The position numbers and the translations under genes were made by a program. From Melioribacter sp051488665 (GTDB lineage: Bacteria; Bacteroidota; Ignavibacteria; Ignavibacteriales; Melioribacteraceae), in the NCBI RefSeq assembly GCF_051488665.1, contig NZ_JBPSEG010000011.1, forward strand, positions 44,215 through 108,214: DNA of 64,000 bases, given 5' to 3'. The notes under the pieces were generated by a model. The model saw nothing but the letters and a program-made list of their open reading frames with translations. It did not search any database and was not told the origin of the DNA. Positions 42,523 to 52,291 of the stretch are shown piece after piece; position 1 is the stretch's first letter; every line of letters starts with the position of its first letter.

Positions 42523-44964
42523 TTATTTTTGATTTAGAATTTTATCGGCTCCTAAAGATAAAAGGATATAATCCGCGGTTCCTCCTCCCAGAACATATTC
42601 GGTTTGCTGCCATAAATAAGGCCATACTTTAAGTTCCGGTAAATCCGGTCTAATGAGAGCCGTTCCGCTGCCGATACCTCCCGGAATGTAAGACCAGTCC
42701 GCGCGGTTAAATCCGTACGCCGTAGTCAGAGAATTTACGCCGATTCCAGAAACAAACGACGCGTTGTTCTTTCCCGGATGAACGCCCAAAATAAAATTTA
42801 AGGAATTGAGAAGAAAATCCGGTTTGAAAACGCCCGGGAAATAGAGATGCAGGAATAATTGAGAGACTCCGAAGGACTGAATTCCCCATCCTGCGCCCCA
42901 AATATACGGTTTATAAGGAACTCCAAACGGCGTTTCCCGCTGAAGTTTAGTCACATTATCATAGACATTTTTAACAGCTTTTTCGGCATTTATTTTAAAA
43001 TCATTTCCAAGTTCATCTGCCAATCTTCCGATTACCGTAGTATGAGCGAATAAATTTTCGATCAGCTTATCCCGGTTATCGAAAAGTATCTTTTTATAAT
43101 TTTCCTTTTTAGTCGAAAAATAGAGTTCGGCGGCGGCGTTTAATTTTTCCGCATTAATTCCCGAAGTATCACGTTCGAAAATTTCAGCGGAAATCCTTAA
43201 ACATTTTTCGGCGAGAATCGGATTATAATTTTTCATTACCCGATACGCTGCCGCCAGGGCTTGCGCGGTTCCGAGCTCGTGTCTGTAATTGTTTTCGGTA
43301 AAGACCCATCTGTCGTCTTCGTTCGGAAGATTATCGGTCATATTAACGGGATCGCCCAATAATACATATTGTCTTAAATCGCGGCATATTATTCCTCTGT
43401 AAAGTCTGCCCATCGATTCGTAAGCTCCTGTTATCGAGAGTAATCCGTGTTCAATTTGCTGCAGAATATCGTTTTTGCCGTCGGGAACATGAATTTCTAC
43501 AGTTTTACTCTTCTGATCGATTGTGGTGACGTCTATCTGGGGACGAAATAATTCGTACGCCAGAGACAATTTATATACGGTTTCCGACTGCGATTCAATT
43601 CTCAAGTCGAAATCGCCTGCGTCGTGCCATCCCCCCGCATTCAGTCCGGGCACGCGCATACCGGATTCGAATTTCGTCAGAGTCGATTCCCCCTGCAAAT
43701 ACCCGTCGAAATGATTGTGATTAACTGGAGCCATTACAGCATCGTCGAGATGGCATCTTCCGTGCCACACTCTGTAATTTTCGTTTACTCTCATATGGCA
43801 CATTTGAGCCGGAAGAAAATATTCAACTGTAGGCTGCCAGATATATTCGGAATAAATCTCATTATCGATCAAAAAAATGTTTGAGACGGCTTCCTGTTTC
43901 TCGTCTTTATATACGAAACGGTAAAGTCCCTCGTCCCTGATGTTAGTGAAATCCCATGTGTAATAATTGTAGCGTAAAAACCTGCCCCAATAATCAGGCT
44001 GAATATTATTTTCGATAATAATCACAGAATCTTTTTCGATTCTTTGAAGTTGCAGTTTACCTCCTGCTTCATAATCTTTTGCCGTTTCAATTATAACCAG
44101 TTTATTTTGTCGAGGGTGATATCCCAACTGCGAAACTTTAATTACGGGTTTATAATCGCTTTCCGGATTAGCATTAGGAGTAATCACCCACTTGACAGCT
44201 TCATCGGGATTGGATGAATCGATAAGAGTTCGAAGAATAAACCAGCCGTTATTGTGCCTGATCCTTCCGTCGAATAATTCTATATTTTTCGTCAAGCTTT
44301 CAATTGTAATCCTGTTCGGCATTCCCGGTTCCAGAACAAATTCACTGCATTTTACAAGAGGAGTGTCGATTGAAGATGATTTCAATATCGGGTCTCTCGG
44401 GAACAGTCCTGGCTTTCCATCCGCTATATAATGTTTTCCGAAGAAGTAACCCGGAAAAAGTTCCAGATTAAAACCGACTTTATCCGCCCACCCGGAAGGC
44501 AACGGCTCGTCAATCATAACCGTCACGAGTATGGATGCTCCGTTGTTGATCGGTTCAGTTTTGATCTTATATTTAAGATTAAGGTCGGGATAAACAATCG
44601 GATTGAATCCTTTACGATTTTTCGATGAATCCGGGAACCAGAGTTCAACGCTGATTAATTGTTTTTCTTTATCTACTATTTTCTTCCCCATTTTAGGAAC
44701 GGGCGACCATTGTCCCGGGGTCGGTTCCAATCTTAAATCTCCGTTAGCCGCAATCCTATCGTCGTTTCTTATAATTGTTATTCCTCCCTGATGCCCTTCG
44801 GGATAGAAATCGTCGAAAACCGTAAGATTGAATCCGGGAGCTTCGTAATAATTTTCCGAATTAAGGTATATTTTCGACGAATCCGGTCTAATTATCTCTG
44901 TTTTAGCTGACAGGCGGGCAATCAATAGAAAAAAGAAAAAAAGAAAGAGTTTACTCGAATGCAT
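42523..44964 (-). CDS. Glycoside hydrolase family 9 (cellulase-type), exported
   Basis: 813 residues: signal peptide (LFLFFFFLLIARLSA), an N-terminal extra beta domain of about 260 residues, an Ig-like CelD_N domain (KVSQLGYHPRQNKLVI, from about 275), and the GH9 (alpha/alpha)6 catalytic domain. Catalytic motifs are GGWHDAGDFD, with the Asp pair near residue 445, the late His motif LGVHPGKNNASFVSG, and the acid Glu789 in WQQTEYVLGGGTADYIL. Endo- or exo-glucanase on cellulose or mixed-link glucan. It is the first gene of a four-enzyme operon; its promoter must lie in 44965-45050. Confidence 0.94.
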   Translation of the reverse strand: MHSSKLFLFFFFLLIARLSAKTEIIRPDSSKIYLNSENYYEAPGFNLTVFDDFYPEGHQGGITIIRNDDRIAANGDLRLEPTPGQWSPVPKMGKKIVDKEKQLISVELWFPDSSKNRKGFNPIVYPDLNLKYKIKTEPINNGASILVTVMIDEPLPSGWADKVGFNLELFPGYFFGKHYIADGKPGLFPRDPILKSSSIDTPLVKCSEFVLEPGMPNRITIESLTKNIELFDGRIRHNNGWFILRTLIDSSNPDEAVKWVITPNANPESDYKPVIKVSQLGYHPRQNKLVIIETAKDYEAGGKLQLQRIEKDSVIIIENNIQPDYWGRFLRYNYYTWDFTNIRDEGLYRFVYKDEKQEAVSNIFLIDNEIYSEYIWQPTVEYFLPAQMCHMRVNENYRVWHGRCHLDDAVMAPVNHNHFDGYLQGESTLTKFESGMRVPGLNAGGWHDAGDFDLRIESQSETVYKLSLAYELFRPQIDVTTIDQKSKTVEIHVPDGKNDILQQIEHGLLSITGAYESMGRLYRGIICRDLRQYVLLGDPVNMTDNLPNEDDRWVFTENNYRHELGTAQALAAAYRVMKNYNPILAEKCLRISAEIFERDTSGINAEKLNAAAELYFSTKKENYKKILFDNRDKLIENLFAHTTVIGRLADELGNDFKINAEKAVKNVYDNVTKLQRETPFGVPYKPYIWGAGWGIQSFGVSQLFLHLYFPGVFKPDFLLNSLNFILGVHPGKNNASFVSGIGVNSLTTAYGFNRADWSYIPGGIGSGTALIRPDLPELKVWPYLWQQTEYVLGGGTADYILLSLGADKILNQK

Positions 44965-45052
44965 AGAGACTCATGTTTTAATGAAAAACAAACTTTTAGA
45001 AATATTTTATAATTATAATCCCCCGCAAAAAAATTTTCAACCCGAAAAAAGA

Positions 45053-45076
45053 GACAGCCGGTTTGCGCCGGCTGTC
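45053..45076 (-). terminator. Rho-independent terminator after the T9SS beta-helix/CBM gene
   Basis: GACAGCCGG / CCGGCTGTC 9-bp stem with TTTGCG loop, 26 bases past the stop at 45103; on the minus strand it is followed by TCTTTTTTCGGG, a good T run. Confidence 0.9.
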
Positions 45077-45102
45077 CCGATATAACAATATGAAGTCAAA
45101 AA

Positions 45103-47655
45103 TTACTTAAGCAGAATCATCTTTTTGAACGTTTTGAAGCTTCCTGCTTCGATACCGTAGAAATAAATTCCCGAAGCAAGATTCGATGCGTTAAAATGAA
45201 CTATGTGCTGTCCCGCAGTCATAGGACCGTTAACAAGGGTAGCTACTCTTTGTCCAAGAATGTTATAGACGGTCAATTTAACTACTTCCGGTTTTGCTAA
45301 AGTAAATTTGATTGAAGTAGTCGGATTAAACGGATTCGGGAAGTTTTGTTCGAGAGCGTAACCGTTTGGAATCTCGTTATCATTTACGCCAGTTCCAATT
45401 TCTTTAAGTAAATTAATATAATCGATATTAACATTTGATCCGCTTAACATAATTGTATGAGTTCCTTGAGTTAAACTAAAACCATCTGTAATAACATCAG
45501 CGCCAGTCGAATCATCTTTACTAGGTAATAATACAGTGTTAATTACCTGTCCATCAATGCTTAATTGAATAGATTGATTTCCCATATAATTTTGATAGAA
45601 GATTCTTAATCTATAGATTCCGTCTTCAGGAGCAGAAAGATTCAGGGCTACACTGCCATTTGTATTGAGAGCCACCGACTTAAATTGACTTGGGACAAAG
45701 GGAGCGCCTTCCGATTTTAATGTAACAATATCGAACTTAGCGTCGGGCGCTCTTAATTCAACCACGGGAGTTGTAGAACCGGCAGGAATAACATCAATCC
45801 CTGCAAATAGCTGGTAACCCCACGAGGATTCAATTCTAATAGTATTTTTTCCAGCCGGAAGAGTTAAAGCCCCGGCTTCAAGTATTTCTTCCTGTTTAAT
45901 CAATGTCCATACCCATTCGTTCGGGTCAAATTTACCGTACCAGATATTCTCAGAATGCTCAGTTGGACTCCAGATATATTCGCCCCAATTCATCGGGTCG
46001 TGAATAGAGACTCCATTGACTATTATACGTTGTCCTCTAGTGCTATTTCCATTTAAATTCGTCCATATATTTAAGTCGTACTGACCAGCTTCTGCCAATT
46101 CGAATTCCCACTCAATGTATCCTCCGCCCTGCATGTCGAAGTATGTAAATCCTTCAAACGGCAAAACTGCGGCATCGCCGCTTAAAGTACCATCCTCCGC
46201 TTCAACAGATTCAACTACTTCAAGTTCTACGGCAGAAACCAGATTTTCGATTTCGGATACATACTGATCATAATTTGCTAAGAATTGCTCCTTTTTCTCA
46301 GGGAACCAGTTAAGGTCGCCAAGTGGAAGTCCGTCGGTTCCAGCAGTTAACAAATCTGCATTTGAATAGGAAAAATCTTCGGGCAAAGGCCAAATATTAC
46401 ATTGATAACAATTTTCATCTCTACCGGGGTCCCAGTAATATAGAGTGCTTCTGCTGACGGTAAGTGAACCTTCGTCTGCAAAGAGAGAATCCATAGTAGC
46501 TGTCATTTTGTCAAAAATATCGTCGGTTGGATAAACAGTTAATTGAGGATTAGCTTCTATATTACCTTGCATAAGCATATTATCCCACGCATTGAACCAT
46601 CCCTTAGTAGTATCATTTACTAGCGGTTGTGGACGTATTGGTTGTGTTCTTACCGGAGTAGTGGAATTTTCATACCATTGGTCAAATTTTGGGTCTCTCC
46701 AATAACCGTTATTAACTAAGACAATTTTCCTTTCCAGGTTCGTTCCAAATTTTGCTGGTAATTCCGCAATGCTGAAAAATCCAGTGTGAGGATCCTCGCG
46801 GTCAGGATCGGTATATTGTTCATAACTTTCGCCTGCCCAAAAGTAATTTACGAATAAGTTGTTTGTTACATATATAGTTTTCCAAATAGAGCCGGCAGAG
46901 AAAGAGCGACCGATATTAACAAATGTATTATGGTTAACTCTAAAATAATTTATTGGCACTGCCTCTGATTGGAATGGAGTGAAACCAATATTAAAAAACG
47001 TATTGTTTTCGAAAATAACCGTATCGGCTCCTACTTCGAACCTTATACCGAGTCCTTCCCATATTTGCGTAGGGCCAAAAAGATTTCTGAATTTACAATT
47101 TGTAATTATAAAATCATTATTAGGACCGTCGGGACCCAAATGATGCCAATCATTGCGGTCAAAAATAACATTGTCAAAAATATACTTTTTACCGTCTCCT
47201 AGTAATTTGATTGGTTCGTATGTAGCCAAATTACCTTGGTCGGTTTGCCCCATAATCCAAACATTTTTGACGGTCAAATCATCGTAACTTTCGAACATTG
47301 TTGCCGCAGGTTCGCTACCGTCTTCGCGAGCGACTCGTTGTATTATTGCGGGTCCATAATCAATCTCCCCTTCAGGAACATCAGCTTCAGTTTCACCAAC
47401 TATTACTAGAGGAAATCCATCATTTTGAATTGGGTCTGTAATCCAGTAGAACCCTCCCCTTTGTAACTTATACACCCGGCCTGCAGGACGTAAAGTATCA
47501 TTGGCGATAGTTTCTCTTAAGGAATTAATAATAACATCCCCATTTTGATCAGCCCACGGTACTACCAGGGTATCGCTTGATTGCGGTAGAATTTTAGAAG
47601 GCGAAATTATGTAAAGCAATAACGCCCACATAAAAAGTAATTTAATATTCTTCAT
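45103..47655 (-). CDS. T9SS-exported beta-helix protein with CBM-like domains, PUL-associated
   Basis: 850 residues from ATG 47655, chosen because GGAGG lies 5 bases upstream; a GTG 12 bases earlier overlaps it. Order: signal peptide (LLFMWALLLYIISPSK), N-terminal beta-helix-type repeats (FIITNCKFRNLF, VIFENNTFFNIG, YVTNNLFVNYFWAGE), a GDLNWFPEKKE segment, a CBM6/35-like jelly roll (SVEAEDGTLSGDAAVLPFEG, about 490-620), a second jelly-roll-like domain (about 630-760), then a T9SS type A domain starting NFPNPFNPTTSIKF and ending KKMILLK. It likely binds a plant glycan on the cell surface. It directly follows the TonB receptor, as in the first locus. Confidence 0.88.
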   Translation of the reverse strand: MKNIKLLFMWALLLYIISPSKILPQSSDTLVVPWADQNGDVIINSLRETIANDTLRPAGRVYKLQRGGFYWITDPIQNDGFPLVIVGETEADVPEGEIDYGPAIIQRVAREDGSEPAATMFESYDDLTVKNVWIMGQTDQGNLATYEPIKLLGDGKKYIFDNVIFDRNDWHHLGPDGPNNDFIITNCKFRNLFGPTQIWEGLGIRFEVGADTVIFENNTFFNIGFTPFQSEAVPINYFRVNHNTFVNIGRSFSAGSIWKTIYVTNNLFVNYFWAGESYEQYTDPDREDPHTGFFSIAELPAKFGTNLERKIVLVNNGYWRDPKFDQWYENSTTPVRTQPIRPQPLVNDTTKGWFNAWDNMLMQGNIEANPQLTVYPTDDIFDKMTATMDSLFADEGSLTVSRSTLYYWDPGRDENCYQCNIWPLPEDFSYSNADLLTAGTDGLPLGDLNWFPEKKEQFLANYDQYVSEIENLVSAVELEVVESVEAEDGTLSGDAAVLPFEGFTYFDMQGGGYIEWEFELAEAGQYDLNIWTNLNGNSTRGQRIIVNGVSIHDPMNWGEYIWSPTEHSENIWYGKFDPNEWVWTLIKQEEILEAGALTLPAGKNTIRIESSWGYQLFAGIDVIPAGSTTPVVELRAPDAKFDIVTLKSEGAPFVPSQFKSVALNTNGSVALNLSAPEDGIYRLRIFYQNYMGNQSIQLSIDGQVINTVLLPSKDDSTGADVITDGFSLTQGTHTIMLSGSNVNIDYINLLKEIGTGVNDNEIPNGYALEQNFPNPFNPTTSIKFTLAKPEVVKLTVYNILGQRVATLVNGPMTAGQHIVHFNASNLASGIYFYGIEAGSFKTFKKMILLK

Positions 47656-47699
47656 ATTTACCTCCACGATAAAGTTGTTATTAAAATGTGCTAACGCAC

Positions 47700-50672
47700 T
47701 TATAATCTATATCTTAATCCTACATCCATTGTAAATCCGTAATACTCCGTATAAGACGGATTATTTACGGCAGAGCCCCTGAAACTGCGATCCGCTCTAT
47801 TATTGATATTGTTAAAGTTGGCTATAGCTTCAAAATTCTTTGTTATTTTTTGGCGTATTGAAATATCAAATCGACCATATTCTCCCGAATAAGTGTCCAA
47901 TAAAGAAATAGTAGGATGTATGTAGGTGCTTATATCTGTTTGGAATAGATAAGAAAATCTAATAGAGAAATCTTTATAGTCGTAACCAATCATGAAATTA
48001 AGAATATGTTGCGGCTGGTCCGGCATACGTCCTGTTCTCAAAGAATCTTTAAGAACCATTCTGTATACAGGCGGTCTATCTTTTATTTTTTCTCCCTTCG
48101 TAAGAACGTAACCCTGGTATGTTGTATTCGATTCAATATATGTGTAATTAATGTTCATAACCAAGCCTTTAAAAACAGATGGGAGATACCAAAAATTTGT
48201 TTGCCATTCTAATTCTATACCTTTATATGTTGCTTTATAAGGGTTATTGATATACGTATAGATAGTTGGAGATTGTCCGCTATACCAGGAAGCCGGCACA
48301 TTCGTGCCAGGTAATAGAGGTACGTCTGGATGAAGTTTGTAATTAATTGGAATAATCAGATCATGAATTGTTTTATAGAAGGGAGATATTGTAAATAAAC
48401 CCACATAATTTTCATAAACTGCAACTGATAAATCATAATTTATTGAACGTGCAGGTTTTAATAACGCATTATTAGCTCTAACAGTAGAATTGAAACCATC
48501 TATTGAAGTAATCGGAGCATATTGTATGTAATCGGGTCTTGTTATAGTCTCGGTTCTAGCCAAACGAATTTGCAACCAGTCATACGGTTTATATTTCAAA
48601 TGAACCATAGGCAACCAAAACGTATTTGTACGGACATTAGTCAATTCTTCAAAATCGGTAGGTGGTCTATCTTCCCACGCAGAAATTATTTCTCTAAATC
48701 TTTGTCCATTATATTTAGTATATTCGTTTTCCCATCGAACTCCAGGGATAAGCGTTATATATTTACCGATATTTATTTCAGCCATAATATATGCAGCTTG
48801 ATAATGCTCAATACCGTCATAATCCTGTCCTAAAGAACCGATAGAATTTGTTCTGTAAGCGGCGTCGGTTCCGTATAGTTCCAATGTTTTTTGAAGCGCT
48901 CTTGTTAATTCGATCATCTTGGCTTCGCTGAATGTATACCCTAAATCATATTCTCCATTTAAAAAGTTATCTCTTGTATAGTTATCTTTTACAAAAGTTA
49001 TCGGCAAATAGCCTTCCGTTCCAACGAGTTCTTCAAGGTTCCACTCAGGTAATATCTCTGCCAACTGTTCGAATGGTTCGCTTAAATTATTTGCACCGCT
49101 GCCATACTCAAGACCAGCGCGACCGTTTTGAGTTATATCATTCATACGGTCGAGCCATTTAAATTTTGCTCCCGTTTTAATATAGCCAGTAAAATTCTTG
49201 CTGAAATTAAATGGAATTTCGACATTGAACTGCGTAGAAGTTATATTTTCGTCACGATTAATCTTGTCAACCCATATGTACTGAAGCCGCGTAGAGGCGG
49301 TATCAATATTGATAATGTCAGGTATTTCACTTGGATGAGTATTCTGGTTAATCGATTGAGTAAGGACATTACCCTCTTGAGCAAAACGCCATCTAAAATC
49401 TTCAGGATTTTCAGTTTTTGTATAGGATCTTGCAATACTTAAATCATATCTAATCCATGAAAGATCTTGCTCCATTGAAATTGCGCCAGTGAAAATTGAA
49501 GTAGTGCTATTATGTCGTTCCATATCGTAATAGTGTCGCTGGTCTGGAATACTTGTATTGTCGATACGATATAATGCATCTGATTTTAATTGGTTATAAA
49601 ATGAATTTGCAGTTACTTTTCCATAAGGTATTCTATAATCAAGAACAATACTACCTCCGCTTCTTTTTCTTATCACCGATTCTTCTCTTAAACCTAAATT
49701 TGAAATTAGAATGATTTGATCCCCTGTTTTAGCGTCGGTCGATAGTTGATAATCCGCCGAAAATTTATCGGCGCTTCTATCATAATTATCAGCATTAAAG
49801 TTTAAGATTATACCTAAATTGTCATCCATAAAACGATTACTAATGCTTCCATTTAAGTTATAATTACCATAATATGACTGCATTTTATTATATCCACCTT
49901 GCGCCATAAAATTAGCGCTCCATCCTTTAGGCGCTTCCTTTAATTTCAGGTCTACAGAACCGCCAAAAGCATCAGCGTCCATGTCGGGCGTTAATGCTTT
50001 TTTCAATTCTATACCATCCAACATATTAGAAGATATTAATGACAAATCCACGCTTCTATCATCCGAACCTGTGGCAGGCACCCTTATTCCATTTACAGTA
50101 ACTGTATTATACTTTGGTGAGAGTCCGCGTATCGCAACTTTAGTAGCTTCGCCGCCGTACCGCTGGATTGAGACACCGGGCAAACGCCCTATCGATTCCG
50201 CTGCATTGACGTCGGGTAGTTCTTTTATTCTTGCGCCAGACACTACGTTGGCAATTGTATTTGATGACAATTGCTGATTAATTGCCTGCACCTGCCCTTC
50301 GACTTGAGCTGTTATAACAACTGTTTCGCCTTCAATTGTAATAAATTCCAGATAAAAATCCTGTTGAACAGTTTTGTTATCAATAATTTCAATTTCAGTG
50401 GTTACCTGACGATAACCGATATAGGAAACCACAATAGTATGTTTGCCTGCAGGAATTCCGACAATGCTGTATCTGCCTTCTAGATCTGTGGCCGATCCCA
50501 GACTTGTTCCCTGCACAATAACATTTGCGCCTATTAGGGGTTCGTTAGTTGCTTTGTCGAAAACTCTGCCTCTCAAACCGCCGGCAGCAAATAAAATTTC
50601 ATTAAAACCGAAAATAATTAGAATAAAAATTATTAGTTTACTGCAGAAATTATAAAAAGTAGAAGTTTTCAT
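47700..50672 (-). CDS. TonB-dependent receptor with regulatory-like domain, intact
   Basis: 990 residues from ATG 50672, which has GAGGAGG just upstream; the frame extends to 50699 but without a ribosome site. Signal peptide (KLIIFILIIFGFNEILFAAG), carboxypeptidase-regulatory-like domain (LRGRVFDKATNEPLIGANVI), plug (GARIKELPDVNAAESIGRLP, VAIRGLSPKYNTVTVNGIRV), then a 22-strand-type barrel ending MDVGLRYRL. The N-terminal third is closely similar to the split receptor at 25107-28093 (GTSLGSAT, INQQLSSNTI, SIGRLPGVS). It should import oligosaccharides from the GH9/GH5/GH26 enzymes. No SusD follows; a T9SS beta-helix protein does, 44 bases downstream. Confidence 0.93.
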   Translation of the reverse strand: MKTSTFYNFCSKLIIFILIIFGFNEILFAAGGLRGRVFDKATNEPLIGANVIVQGTSLGSATDLEGRYSIVGIPAGKHTIVVSYIGYRQVTTEIEIIDNKTVQQDFYLEFITIEGETVVITAQVEGQVQAINQQLSSNTIANVVSGARIKELPDVNAAESIGRLPGVSIQRYGGEATKVAIRGLSPKYNTVTVNGIRVPATGSDDRSVDLSLISSNMLDGIELKKALTPDMDADAFGGSVDLKLKEAPKGWSANFMAQGGYNKMQSYYGNYNLNGSISNRFMDDNLGIILNFNADNYDRSADKFSADYQLSTDAKTGDQIILISNLGLREESVIRKRSGGSIVLDYRIPYGKVTANSFYNQLKSDALYRIDNTSIPDQRHYYDMERHNSTTSIFTGAISMEQDLSWIRYDLSIARSYTKTENPEDFRWRFAQEGNVLTQSINQNTHPSEIPDIINIDTASTRLQYIWVDKINRDENITSTQFNVEIPFNFSKNFTGYIKTGAKFKWLDRMNDITQNGRAGLEYGSGANNLSEPFEQLAEILPEWNLEELVGTEGYLPITFVKDNYTRDNFLNGEYDLGYTFSEAKMIELTRALQKTLELYGTDAAYRTNSIGSLGQDYDGIEHYQAAYIMAEINIGKYITLIPGVRWENEYTKYNGQRFREIISAWEDRPPTDFEELTNVRTNTFWLPMVHLKYKPYDWLQIRLARTETITRPDYIQYAPITSIDGFNSTVRANNALLKPARSINYDLSVAVYENYVGLFTISPFYKTIHDLIIPINYKLHPDVPLLPGTNVPASWYSGQSPTIYTYINNPYKATYKGIELEWQTNFWYLPSVFKGLVMNINYTYIESNTTYQGYVLTKGEKIKDRPPVYRMVLKDSLRTGRMPDQPQHILNFMIGYDYKDFSIRFSYLFQTDISTYIHPTISLLDTYSGEYGRFDISIRQKITKNFEAIANFNNINNRADRSFRGSAVNNPSYTEYYGFTMDVGLRYRL

Positions 50673-50772
50673 TCTGCCTCCTCTTAATGAGCATTTCAAC
50701 GATATTTAACATTGTAATATCAAGATTTATATTTCCTTTTTATTAGATATATTAATTGGCTGTAGTTTATCG

Positions 50773-50780
50773 CCCCCCCC
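50773..50780 (-). repeat. Homopolymer C8 (G8 on the gene strand) in the receptor leader
   Basis: Eight C in a row inside an otherwise AT-rich spacer, about 100 bases upstream of the receptor ATG. Such tracts can slip and change promoter spacing, giving on/off or graded expression. No other feature was seen in 50673-50955, which must carry the receptor promoter. Confidence 0.4.
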
Positions 50781-50955
50781 GGCTAATATAAACCGCCCTA
50801 TTAAAATTCTGTTCATGTATATTATTTACCAATTATAATGCCATTGAAAATGAGCCGATTTATTAGTAAAAAGTTCGAAAACACAACAGCGCAATTATCA
50901 ATTCAATAAAATTTTATAAAAATAATAAAAGCTAAAAACGTATCATGTAATTTTT

Positions 50956-52275
50956 CTACTTTTTCAGCGTTTTTAAACAGTTAATAAGCGCCCTGGTCGT
51001 ATGATAATTAGCCTTCCATATTGATGCTTTCGGAAAATATTCCATGTTTTCGGCTGTGTCGCTGCCCCAGAAAAACCATCCGCCGTATTTCGAATCAATC
51101 AGATAATTACGGATGTAATTCAGCTGCTTTTCAAAATAAGAGTAATATTTTATTTTATCAACGGGGAAAAAGCTAGCCATTAAAAGCGCGGAATTGAGCG
51201 CTTCGGCCTGAGCCCACCACTCTTTGGTCTTTCGAATAATTGTTATTTTGTTTTTGCCTTTGAAGTAGTAACCCCTGTCGTAAATTCCGCCTTTATCGGA
51301 ATCCCATCCGTTGGTCAGCGTGTGATCGGTCAGTTTTTTTGCTATCCTAAGCGTAGCTTCGCTGTCGTTCAATTCAAGTATTTCGGAAGCCTCCAGCAAT
51401 AAATAAGCAATTTCGATGTCGTGACCGAAAGATACATGGTCGAATTCATAATTCCGGGCTCTTACTTCGTCGCTTGAATCCCGATAAGACACAGGCCGGA
51501 AATCCCGCGTAAAGAAGAGGCGCATATAACCATCGGGCGAAACTATTTTATCCCTGATGAGATAAAAAATCGATTCCAGGCGTTCTTTGAGGCGCTCGTT
51601 TTTCCATACTTTATATAACTCTGTAAAGGCTTCCAGCAAATGGATTGAACTGTTCTGGTCTTTAGGCGGCGTATGATAATATCCTTCCTTGAACGGAGAG
51701 CCGTCGCGTTCCATAAATTGAAAATAGCCGCCGTATTTTTCGTCGTAACTGTGTCGATCGAGCCATTCGAATGTTTTTATTGCTAATTTCAGCGCGCTCG
51801 AATCGCCTGCTGCCCGGAAATAAGCCGACAATCCGTAAATGGCGAAAGCATTTCCGTATGCTTTTTTAATAATTTTTCCGTTCTCTTTTACCGGCTTGCC
51901 TTTACGATCCACAAGGTCGTAAAAACCGCCGTATTTATCGTCCCACATAACGCGCGAAAGAAAATCGACGCCGTTTTTTGCATATTTCAGATACTCCCTG
52001 TACTCAGGAAAATTTAAAGCGGCGTTCGATATCGACCAGATGTGGCGGGCTTGCGTGACAATCATCTTGTTCTGAGCGCCTTCCAGTTCCCATTTATAAT
52101 TGATGTCGCTGTAATATCCTCCGTAAACTGTATCGACGCAAAGCGGATACCAGAGAGAGATTTCTTGCTCCAGGAGTTCGTTCAGTTTTTCAATATAATC
52201 TTCTTTATTGCTATGAATGCCGCCCGCATAAATCACGAAAGCGTTAAATAATATTAGAACAATAAACTTTTTCAT
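50956..52275 (-). CDS. AGE-family sugar 2-epimerase, exported
   Basis: 439 residues from ATG 52275 (an upstream TTG is in frame). Signal peptide MKKFIVLILFNAFVIYAGG, then an (alpha/alpha)6 barrel of the N-acylglucosamine/cellobiose 2-epimerase family: TQARHIWSISNAALNFPEYR, YGNAFAIYGLSAYFRAAGD, SSIHLLEAFTELYKVW, FDHVSFGHDIEIAYLL (His pair) and KEWWAQAEALNSALL. Cellobiose or mannobiose epimerization would fit a locus with GH9, GH5 and GH26, converting mannose-containing oligomers. Export makes a periplasmic role likely, which is less common than the cytoplasmic form. It lies 10 bases after the RraA-like gene. Confidence 0.9.
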   Translation of the reverse strand: MKKFIVLILFNAFVIYAGGIHSNKEDYIEKLNELLEQEISLWYPLCVDTVYGGYYSDINYKWELEGAQNKMIVTQARHIWSISNAALNFPEYREYLKYAKNGVDFLSRVMWDDKYGGFYDLVDRKGKPVKENGKIIKKAYGNAFAIYGLSAYFRAAGDSSALKLAIKTFEWLDRHSYDEKYGGYFQFMERDGSPFKEGYYHTPPKDQNSSIHLLEAFTELYKVWKNERLKERLESIFYLIRDKIVSPDGYMRLFFTRDFRPVSYRDSSDEVRARNYEFDHVSFGHDIEIAYLLLEASEILELNDSEATLRIAKKLTDHTLTNGWDSDKGGIYDRGYYFKGKNKITIIRKTKEWWAQAEALNSALLMASFFPVDKIKYYSYFEKQLNYIRNYLIDSKYGGWFFWGSDTAENMEYFPKASIWKANYHTTRALINCLKTLKK

Positions 52276-52291
52276 TTGCAAATCTTCTTTT

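Noticed and set aside
50700..50955. Small RNA or short gene upstream of the second receptor
   Set aside because: No stable long stem, no T-run terminator and no coding frame with a ribosome site; only the C8 tract stands out.
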